Assembly: GCA_018239765.1 (NCBI GenBank)
Contig: JAFEGT010000047.1
Coordinates: 1 to 35,687 of the forward strand
Origin: Verrucomicrobiota bacterium
GTDB taxonomy: Bacteria > Chlamydiota > Chlamydiia > Chlamydiales > FEN-1388
Length of the DNA: 35,687 nucleotides
Reading direction: 5' to 3'
Made by a program: the position numbers and the translations under genes. Positions 1 through 6,220 of the stretch are shown piece by piece. The notes under the pieces are model-generated. The model was not told the DNA's origin, searched no databases, and saw only the letters and a list, made by a program, of their open reading frames with translations. Every line of letters begins with the position of its first letter. Positions within the stretch are counted from its first letter, which is position 1.

Positions 1-423
1 AGTAGCTTGGACTTCCTATACATCCAAGATTTAAAGTCGATTGGCGACATGCTGCGTTCACGACGAAAAGAGCTTAATTTATCGCTCAAGGATGTAGAAA
101 ATTCCACCTCGATTCGCTCTGGGTATCTCCAGGCAATTGAAGATGGCCATATGGAGCGCCTTATCTCCCCTATCTATGCCCAAGGCTTTGTTAAGCAGTA
201 TGCCATTTTTTTAGGTCTTGATGGCGAGCGGCTTGTAGCCGATGGGGCCGATATTTTTAGAAAGCCCATAAACCAAGATTTCGCCTACGGCATCGGCACC
301 TTAGAGCCGCGCGGCAATCACGGCGCAGGCGTTAAGTGGATGCCCGGCTCGCTCTGGATTGTTGCCTTTTTCTTTTTGATGGTTATTGCTTATTATGCTG
401 CACGGGCTTTAGAGGTTATTTAA
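1..423 (+). CDS. rodZ: RodZ-like helix-turn-helix membrane protein (5' end outside window)
   Basis: This is the cytoskeletal adaptor that links MreB filaments to the inner membrane. The visible part has an XRE/Cro-type helix-turn-helix domain of the RodZ kind (IGDMLRSRRKELNLSLKD, then SGYLQAIEDG and PIYAQGFVKQYAIFLGLD). A linker follows, and then one membrane segment (SLWIVAFFFLMVIAYYAARA) almost at the C-terminus. The frame is open to base 1. A TTG at 7 is possible, but the family's conserved IG motif lies so close that the real start is probably upstream of the window. The protein stops right after the membrane segment and lacks the periplasmic domain of E. coli RodZ, as does Chlamydia CT009. 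The stop codon overlaps the next start (TAATG), so the two genes are translationally coupled. Family call fairly sure. Confidence 0.8.
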   Translation, partial: SSLDFLYIQDLKSIGDMLRSRRKELNLSLKDVENSTSIRSGYLQAIEDGHMERLISPIYAQGFVKQYAIFLGLDGERLVADGADIFRKPINQDFAYGIGTLEPRGNHGAGVKWMPGSLWIVAFFFLMVIAYYAARALEVI

Positions 424-1370
424 TGCGCAGTTCGTTTTTACGAACGTTTATCTCAGGCGTCTCGGTAGGGGCGGCAGATATTGTTCCCGGCATATCAGGG
501 GGCACTGTAGCGTTCATTATTGGTATCTACGAAGAACTTTTGCAGGCTATCGGTAGCATCAATTTTCACACCCTGTTTCGCTGGAAGTTTGAGTGGCAGT
601 TTTTAGCTACCTTTATTTTTGGGGTGGCATGCTCATTTATTACCCTTGCAAAGGGGTTTCAGTACTGCCTAAACCATGAGGCGTATAGGCCGCTACTCTA
701 CTCAGGCTTTATGGGGCTTGTTGTAGGCTCTGTTATATTCTGCGCTAGGCTTTTACCTGCTATGACGGCAAAAACCTTTTTATGCCTTGTTTTAGGGGCA
801 TTTAGTGCCTATATGCTTTCGGGAACAGAGCTTGTCCCTACACAAGATGGCACGCCAAATGACCTGTTTGTAATAGTCTGCGGAGCCCTCGCAATATCAG
901 CCATGCTGCTTCCTGGCATATCAGGAAGTTACATACTAAACATCCTAGGCATGTATGGGCCCATTCTTGGCGCCTTAGTTGCCTTTGTAGATGGCATCAA
1001 AGCCGGGGTGTTTGACTTTGCCGCCTTTCGCATAGTGGCCTGCATGGTGCTTGGCATCTCGCTTGGCGCACTTGTCTTTGCACGCGTTGTGCGTTACCTA
1101 CTTGCTAACTATCACGTGGCAACTATTGCCACACTTGTCGGCTTTATGGTGGGCGCCCTAAAGTGCGTGTGGCCATTTTGGACTCTGGCCCAAGATCCCG
1201 TAACAGGTGCCCTAAAGCCTTTAGAGCCAATCGCTCCAGACATAACATCCCTTCTTTTCCTCCAGTCATGCCTCTTCTTTACCTTAGGCATTGCTCTTGT
1301 CTTTTTCGTTGAGTATCTTGCAAATAAAAAATGCAATCATGACGCCCAAGGTGGATCAGTAAAGAACTGA
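423..1370 (+). CDS. DUF368 family membrane protein, PopT-type undecaprenyl-phosphate translocase
   Basis: A polytopic inner-membrane protein of about 315 residues. The N-terminal motif GAADIVPGISGGT and the second half-motif LLPGISGSYIL are signatures of DUF368. Members of this family (PopT) and DedA proteins are known to return undecaprenyl phosphate across the membrane for peptidoglycan and other envelope synthesis. The start at 423 is chosen because it overlaps the rodZ stop (TAATG) and puts the conserved motif near the N-terminus; a longer reading from 336 would overlap the rodZ coding region in another frame. The last codons (after VEYLAN) are probably not original: a copy of the old 3' end lies at 2564-2624, beyond an inserted minus-strand gene. 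The coding end overlaps the convergent gene by 34 bases. Confidence 0.85.
   Translation: MRSSFLRTFISGVSVGAADIVPGISGGTVAFIIGIYEELLQAIGSINFHTLFRWKFEWQFLATFIFGVACSFITLAKGFQYCLNHEAYRPLLYSGFMGLVVGSVIFCARLLPAMTAKTFLCLVLGAFSAYMLSGTELVPTQDGTPNDLFVIVCGALAISAMLLPGISGSYILNILGMYGPILGALVAFVDGIKAGVFDFAAFRIVACMVLGISLGALVFARVVRYLLANYHVATIATLVGFMVGALKCVWPFWTLAQDPVTGALKPLEPIAPDITSLLFLQSCLFFTLGIALVFFVEYLANKKCNHDAQGGSVKN
1304..1324 (+). repeat. Left copy of 21-bp duplication flanking the ATPase gene
   Basis: This stretch lies in the DUF368 gene (codons for FVEYLA). It recurs at 2564-2584 with one mismatch (T/C), in the same orientation and reading frame. The two copies bracket the DUF4143 ATPase gene and its promoter, so this is where that cassette appears to have entered. 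Confidence 0.75.
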
Positions 1371-2473
1371 ACGGGATTAGTAACCCTAATGCCGTCTTGG
1401 TCAAATGGGCGATGAAGATCCCCCACAATTTGCACTGTACGCTCAGGCTTTAAAAGTTTCTGGTAGTACTTGAGGCTTGTGGAGATTGTGCCATCTTGAG
1501 CTTTTACTTCTATTAGGTCGACGACTTTGCCATCTATGATCGTCACGAAATCTACCTCCCGCCCATCTTTATCCCTAATGTAGCGAAGAGAGCAGGTGTG
1601 GCCATGATAATCTTCGATGAAGTGCAGGCGTTTGAGTAGATGTGTGGCAACGAGGTTTTCGAGATGCTTTCCACCATCGCCAATACAATCACCATTGTCG
1701 AAAAAATAGACCTTAGGCGGTTTGAGGATGCTTCGTGGAACATGTGTTGTATGAGGATAGATGACAAAGCAAACATACATTTTTTCTAATAGCTGCAGCC
1801 AATGAAGTGCTGTTCTAGGAGCGATTTGCAAATCTTCTGCAATATTTGACAAAACTACAAGACCACTTACACGAGTGCGCAAGGCATCTAGAAACAGCTC
1901 CAGAAGCTGGATGTTTCTGATCTGTTCTAAGTCGCGAATATCTTCTTTGATAATGCGGTGAAAGCGCTCTTTTCTCCAGCGCCTAGCTTCACGTTCATCA
2001 TTACCTAGAAAGGGTTCTGGAAATCCGCCTAAAGTGAGGAGGCGTCGATAACCCTCTTCAGGGCTCATCCCCTCAGGTAGCTCATCCAGGCTTAATGGAT
2101 GAAGCCGCCAGTAGTGGTAGCGGCCCATGAGAGAATCTCCGCCCTTTTTATATATATCAAGACGGGCCGATCCCGTTACGAGATAGGTTTGCTGATCAGG
2201 TCTAGAGTCCCAAACCCCCTTAATCCAGCTTTTCCATCGGGGATATTTATGAATTTCATCAAAAATTACTAGAGGGCTGCTTTTCAACCACTGTTTTTTT
2301 ACAATAGCTCGTTTATCTTCATCAATATCCCAGTTTAAGTATTCGCCATCAGCCCACTTTCCGGTAAGGAGCTGCTTGCTTAAGGTGGTTTTTCCAACCT
2401 GTCGTGGTCCTCCTAGAAAAACCATTTTTTTTAATAGGTCTTTTTCAATGAACTTATCGCAATACCTCTTCAT
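1337..2473 (-). CDS. AAA_14/DUF4143 family ATPase with C-terminal nuclease-like motif
   Basis: A 378-residue P-loop ATPase of the widespread but patchily distributed AAA_14-DUF4143 family, whose biological role is not settled. Visible features are the Walker A motif GGPRQVGKTT (Lys28), the Walker B motif VIFDE (Asp71-Glu72), the sensor motif TGSARL near residue 100 and the typical GRYHYWRLHPLSLDE stretch. A winged-helix region follows, and then the DUF4143 part. Near the C-terminus, REVDFV followed by LIEVKA has the D...ExK pattern of PD-(D/E)xK nucleases. It is convergent with, and overlaps, the DUF368 gene. Flanking duplicated DNA indicates later insertion. Its upstream region has a promoter and palindrome that could serve autoregulation. 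Family call is firm, function open. Confidence 0.85.
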   Translation of the reverse strand: MKRYCDKFIEKDLLKKMVFLGGPRQVGKTTLSKQLLTGKWADGEYLNWDIDEDKRAIVKKQWLKSSPLVIFDEIHKYPRWKSWIKGVWDSRPDQQTYLVTGSARLDIYKKGGDSLMGRYHYWRLHPLSLDELPEGMSPEEGYRRLLTLGGFPEPFLGNDEREARRWRKERFHRIIKEDIRDLEQIRNIQLLELFLDALRTRVSGLVVLSNIAEDLQIAPRTALHWLQLLEKMYVCFVIYPHTTHVPRSILKPPKVYFFDNGDCIGDGGKHLENLVATHLLKRLHFIEDYHGHTCSLRYIRDKDGREVDFVTIIDGKVVDLIEVKAQDGTISTSLKYYQKLLKPERTVQIVGDLHRPFDQDGIRVTNPVQFFTDPPWAS

Positions 2474-2484
2474 GGCGCATTACC

Positions 2485-2550
2485 CCGGCTAAATATTAAC
2501 GTACTTAAAAATAGACGCGTCTATTTTGGAGTATACTTAAAAATAGCCGG
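2485..2550. promoter_or_regulatory. Nested inverted and direct repeats, operator-like
   Basis: A 20-bp perfect palindrome (2508-2527, half-site AAAATAGACG) sits inside an outer inverted repeat (CCGGCTA at 2485-2491, TAGCCGG at 2544-2550). The 13-mer TACTTAAAAATAG occurs twice in the same orientation, at 2502-2514 and 2534-2546, 32 bp or about three helical turns apart. The array lies between the candidate promoter of the ATPase gene and its start codon, as expected of an operator or an mRNA hairpin. It could also be the end of a mobile cassette. Confidence 0.5.
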
Positions 2551-2559
2551 ATTTCGCAA
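2530..2559 (-). promoter_or_regulatory. Candidate sigma70/66-type promoter of the ATPase gene
   Basis: Read on the minus strand, TTGCGA (2559-2554) is followed after 18 bases by TATACT (2535-2530). The predicted transcript start would fall near 2523, on the 20-bp palindrome and about 50 bases before the start codon at 2473. By eye only. Confidence 0.4.
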
Positions 2560-2563
2560 GGGG

Positions 2564-2624
2564 TTTCGTTGAGTATCTCGCAAAAAGAAGGCTTGTTAAA
2601 AATAGGGTACATTCAAAGACATAA
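2564..2624 (+). pseudogene. Relict original 3' end of the DUF368 gene
   Basis: The first 21 bases repeat 1304-1324 with one mismatch. In the same frame they continue as VEYLAKRRLVKNRVHSKT followed by a TAA stop at 2622-2624. This looks like the C-terminal coding tail the DUF368 gene had before the ATPase cassette (about 1325-2563) entered. The basic ending suits a cytoplasmic tail after a last membrane segment. No start codon or separate function is apparent. Confidence 0.65.
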
Positions 2625-2630
2625 CAAGCC
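2590..2630 (-). terminator. Possible terminator of the HECT gene
   Basis: A 9-bp perfect stem (GGCTTGTTA at 2590-2598 with TAACAAGCC at 2622-2630) encloses a 23-base loop. It is followed on the minus strand by TTCTTTTT. It lies 15 bases beyond the stop of the HECT gene. The loop is long for an intrinsic terminator, and the stem overlaps the relict DUF368 tail, where it may once have served the plus strand. Confidence 0.4.
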
Positions 2631-2644
2631 GTTTGAGCAGCTTT

Positions 2645-5600
2645 TTAGCCTCTATCATTCCGAGCTTCTGTGGCAACTAGGGCATCCATTTGGCTCATGA
2701 AATCTTCTTTAGTTGAGATGAGGTGAAAAGGAATGTCTAGCCTGTTAAAGCAGGTGTGAAAGAAAAATTTATTACTGTTTTGTGGGGATGAAAGTATTTT
2801 AAGAGGCAGGCTGCCCACTGAATAGGCGCCGGTCATTGCAAAGGTAAACTTTTTAAGTGTGTCCAAATCCCTGCTGTTAACCCACTCATTGAACCAGCCT
2901 CTTTTTTTTGCAGAGATGTCATCAGAAAATGTAAGCTTAGCTACGATGAGTTCTTTTGAAATCTTGCCCTGTATTTTTTCTGAAGCAGCTTCTGGGCTTA
3001 GTGATTGGAGCGTTTGCCATGTTGTCGCTCCTATTTGAGGAGCATCTTTTATTCCTCTAGCTAGCTCAATTACTGGTGGTAAAATAGTTTTTAATTTACT
3101 TAACCGTTCTTCAATAATAAATTCACGTACTGAGGCCTGCAATGCTGGAAGATGCTCTTTTAACTTGCTCAGATCATTTGCAACTGCGTCCAGACCTCTC
3201 TCTTCGTCAAACTCGCATGATGCAAAACTATAAGCGTCTTGTAGCAGCTTGCTATCGGTTTCTTGTGTAAAGGGCTGGCCATAGTCTTTTAAGTTTTGCA
3301 TGTACTGGCTTTGAGTTTTGTCTGTAGCGTATATGCTCGTATACATGTCTAAAAGCTCAGTGAATCCTTTTTCGGTAGCTAATAGATCGTCTATAGATGT
3401 ATCGAAGTGATGTGGCTGCAGTTTAGAGAAAATTGTAAAAACAGACTGGTTTAAGATCATTCCCATAGGGTATTCACGGCTTGCAGTAAAGCAAAAAGCC
3501 ATTAACTCGCCCAGCTGATTGTACACTTTTTTATCTTCTGGGTTTAGCTGCTCAGGCTGGAAAAGTCCGTTATCTAACTTAGTGTAGTTTAACTTTTGTC
3601 TAACACCTTCGGCTACGCTAGCCACTACCTCTCTACCAAGGCCTCCGGCATCAATGCCTGGTTCGCCAATAAATTCAATGCTAAGTTCTTTTGTAGGTGC
3701 ACTGCGCAAAGTTTCGATTACTGTATTTAATACCGCAATAGGATTGTCTGTTAAATCTTCTCTTGCAAGAAGTATTTTGTCCTCTCTATTGGCATATCCT
3801 GTGTCTATTGTTTCTTCTAACTCTTCGAGACGCCTAATAAACGCCCCGAAGTACATGTTTTGAGTAAGCAACGGCAGGGCTGCTTGTAAAAGCAGTGGTC
3901 GCTCGGACGAGTCACGCCTCGACATAAAAGATAAAAGCTCACATTTATTTTCTTCAGTTGGAAAGGCGGCAAAAAATGGATTTAATTGAGTGAGCAGGGC
4001 AGGCCGTTCCCGAGATTCCAGATGCGATAGATGTATTAAAATTGTTTGTGTGTACTGACCTGAGCTTTGTTCGTCTAATAAACTTAAGGCTGAGGCAAGA
4101 ATGTCTTCTCGAGACTCTGGACGTATTTGATCTATTGTCCGTAAAATGTCAACGACGGTTCGAATATCGGGGACATTTCCCAAAAAAGGCGCTGCGCTTT
4201 CCATCAAATTAGCTCTCTCTTCTGTAGATTTTTGGTTGAAAATGTACAGTATTGTTGGGACGTATTGCCCAGGATTTGGGGTGAGTCGTATTGGTGGATT
4301 GCGCCTAGCGCCTGGGTTATTTGCTTCACTTGCCTTTGCAGTATTTATCAGCTCTAAGGTTTTTGATACAATATCAGCTCTTGCATCATCTGGCGAAGCG
4401 GCAACTGCTTTAATGATATCCCGATAATTATCACTATCTATATCGCCTTTTAGTAAAGGTGCTGCAGCGTTCATAATTGTTTCCCGTTGGCTGGGCACGA
4501 TTTTAGAGGCTGCGTCAATTAGATTTCTTAGGTCGAAACTTGATTCCACCTCAGACAGGAAGGGTAGTATAGATTGAATTACGCCGTTTGGATCTGCAAC
4601 CGATGCATCATCGAAAAGATTTGTTAAATCTTTCAGTGCCAACATCTTTTCAGTAATTTCCTTTATCAGATGCGATGATCTTAATTCTAATTTTTGTAGC
4701 ATTGGCATTAATTGTTGAAGTGTGTTGGCTCTACTCTCTTGAGGTAACTTACCTGCCAATGCGAGAATATCTAAGTATTGGATTGGGGTAGATGCCTCTA
4801 AAAGAGGTTTGGCGGCAGTAATAGATTCAGGTGATAGTTTTGAAATCAATTCAAATATTTTTATTTTACCATCGTCGTGTGGTATTTTTTTCATCAATGG
4901 CCCAGCATCTTTTAAAGCCCTTTGAAACTCTTGGGAGGGCATTTTCAATACGATAGCGATTGCATCTTGAAAGCTGGTGTAACTAAGAAATTTCTGTAAG
5001 CTCTTTGCATTGGCAAGTACTTCATTCCTTTTGTGTGCAGGTATTTTAGCAACGATGGTAAAGAGCGCAATATTGTCTGAGTCAGAATTTGATCTATAGG
5101 GCTTGGTGGTCGTTAAGATGTTTTCACGTTGGTCTGGCGGCAATTGAATCACTGCATTTATAAATGCTATTTTTTCCTGTACGGTTAGTGGTTTGCCTCC
5201 CCAACCTGTTTTGTTTATCAGATTACTTACTTCTACAAAAGTTTGGCGGTCTTCTTTTGGCAAGCTAGAAATTGCAGAAAAAAATTCAATTTTTTCAGCG
5301 TCTGTTTTAAAACTTAATAAAAAGGGCTTCAGAGATTGTACTGCTTCTTCTCTTTCGTTGGGTGGTATTTTTGCAATAATGCTTATCAGTTTCTCTATAT
5401 CTGCATTTTTGCAATTATCAGATAATAGTGACATAGCAAGAGCGATTGTAGTATGAACTTCTAGTGGGCCTACATGTGCTTTGGTGAGTGCAAATTGGCC
5501 AAATTGTTTAGTAGACTCCGGAGGGACAACGACAACCTTTTTACCTAATAGGCCGCCTAATTTTATTTCTTTAGAGTCAGTTATGCCCGCTTTAAGGTCT

Positions 5601-5785
5601 CTATTAAGGTTAGTTAGTAAAAGACTTTTCTCTTTTTCTGTCAGATCTTTTTTGTGGGCTACGGTGTGTTCTGTTCTATTATTAAATAATAGCTTGCCGT
5701 TCTTATCAAATGACCAAGGCTCTGCATTTTCTTTTTCAGGAAATTGGGATTTGTCAGGAAGAGAATAGTTTGAAAAGCTGTTCAT
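2645..5785 (-). CDS. HECT-domain E3 ubiquitin ligase-like protein with alpha-helical repeat scaffold
   Basis: A 1046-residue protein, probably secreted into the host to ubiquitinate host targets (inference from domain type and an intracellular lifestyle). The C-terminal 350 residues form a HECT domain: it opens with IEFIGEPGIDAGGLGREV and ends with the catalytic motif FFFHTCFNRLDIP. The acceptor cysteine is Cys1012 (codon 2750-2752), so the active site is intact. Residues about 120-690 are some dozen degenerate helical repeats of roughly 40 residues (pattern IP..R..I....P.L), an alpha-solenoid likely to bind substrate. The ATG at 5785 is chosen over an upstream TTG (5812) because AAGGA precedes it at good spacing. 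No classical signal peptide is seen; type III export would fit but is unproven. HECT ligases are normally eukaryotic, and expanded ubiquitin-related families are reported in environmental chlamydiae. Confidence 0.88.
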   Translation of the reverse strand: MNSFSNYSLPDKSQFPEKENAEPWSFDKNGKLLFNNRTEHTVAHKKDLTEKEKSLLLTNLNRDLKAGITDSKEIKLGGLLGKKVVVVPPESTKQFGQFALTKAHVGPLEVHTTIALAMSLLSDNCKNADIEKLISIIAKIPPNEREEAVQSLKPFLLSFKTDAEKIEFFSAISSLPKEDRQTFVEVSNLINKTGWGGKPLTVQEKIAFINAVIQLPPDQRENILTTTKPYRSNSDSDNIALFTIVAKIPAHKRNEVLANAKSLQKFLSYTSFQDAIAIVLKMPSQEFQRALKDAGPLMKKIPHDDGKIKIFELISKLSPESITAAKPLLEASTPIQYLDILALAGKLPQESRANTLQQLMPMLQKLELRSSHLIKEITEKMLALKDLTNLFDDASVADPNGVIQSILPFLSEVESSFDLRNLIDAASKIVPSQRETIMNAAAPLLKGDIDSDNYRDIIKAVAASPDDARADIVSKTLELINTAKASEANNPGARRNPPIRLTPNPGQYVPTILYIFNQKSTEERANLMESAAPFLGNVPDIRTVVDILRTIDQIRPESREDILASALSLLDEQSSGQYTQTILIHLSHLESRERPALLTQLNPFFAAFPTEENKCELLSFMSRRDSSERPLLLQAALPLLTQNMYFGAFIRRLEELEETIDTGYANREDKILLAREDLTDNPIAVLNTVIETLRSAPTKELSIEFIGEPGIDAGGLGREVVASVAEGVRQKLNYTKLDNGLFQPEQLNPEDKKVYNQLGELMAFCFTASREYPMGMILNQSVFTIFSKLQPHHFDTSIDDLLATEKGFTELLDMYTSIYATDKTQSQYMQNLKDYGQPFTQETDSKLLQDAYSFASCEFDEERGLDAVANDLSKLKEHLPALQASVREFIIEERLSKLKTILPPVIELARGIKDAPQIGATTWQTLQSLSPEAASEKIQGKISKELIVAKLTFSDDISAKKRGWFNEWVNSRDLDTLKKFTFAMTGAYSVGSLPLKILSSPQNSNKFFFHTCFNRLDIPFHLISTKEDFMSQMDALVATEARNDRG

Positions 5786-5951
5786 AAGTATATTCCTTAG
5801 CTGAACGTTCAAAAATATAGGCCATACCGCCCTAAATTTTAAAATAATATATTTATTATTTTTTTGCTACTCTTTATTTGACTGCGAGTGGTTTAGATGT
5901 TGAAAAAAGTATTGTTTACCATTGATAAAGTAACTCTACAAGCGTAATGTT

Positions 5952-6174
5952 ATGAGCAGTATTGGCGGATTTGATGGGAACAAGCGTTTAAGGCCAGAGG
6001 AAGAGATCGAACTTCAAGGCAAAACAAAGTAGCTAAAGTCGCCAAGAGCAAAAAGCGTGATAGGCCGGATGAAACAAGAGATCTTATAAAATACCCCAAA
6101 AGAGACGTGAATGGATAGTGGCGTGGATTAAGGAAGCTGACTTTGATAAAGTTCAGCGCTTTTCTAGAGGGTAA
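5952..6174 (+). pseudogene. Possible decayed small gene
   Basis: The 435-base stretch between the HECT and beta-helix genes holds no intact gene of length. An ATG at 5952 opens 26 charged codons, ending RPEEEIELQGKTK. Coding-like sequence then continues in a second frame (VAKSKKRDRPDETRDLIKY) and a third (EWIVAWIKEADFDKVQRF, stop at 6172-6174). Two frameshifts would be needed to join them, so this is either gene debris or chance. I recognise no family. The part nearest the HECT gene (5813-5950) is very AT-rich and probably carries that gene's promoter. Confidence 0.25.
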
Positions 6175-6178
6175 TGAA

Positions 6179-6208
6179 AAAGTGCCACTCCAATCGGAGT
6201 GGCACTTT
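6179..6208 (-). terminator. Strong intrinsic terminator hairpin, possibly bidirectional
   Basis: A perfect 13-bp stem (11-bp core AGTGCCACTCC at 6181-6191 pairing with 6196-6206, plus two A-T pairs) has a four-base AATC loop. On the minus strand it is followed by TTTTCATT and lies 12 bases beyond the stop of the beta-helix gene, which it should terminate. On the plus strand a T-run (TCTTTTT) also follows, but only after TTGGGG. Confidence 0.75.
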
Positions 6209-6220
6209 GGGGTCTTTTTG

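Noticed and set aside
336-422. Longer N-terminus for the DUF368 protein starting at 336
   Set aside because: It would read through the rodZ coding region in another frame, and the extra 29 residues are unlike the family; the TAATG coupling supports 423.
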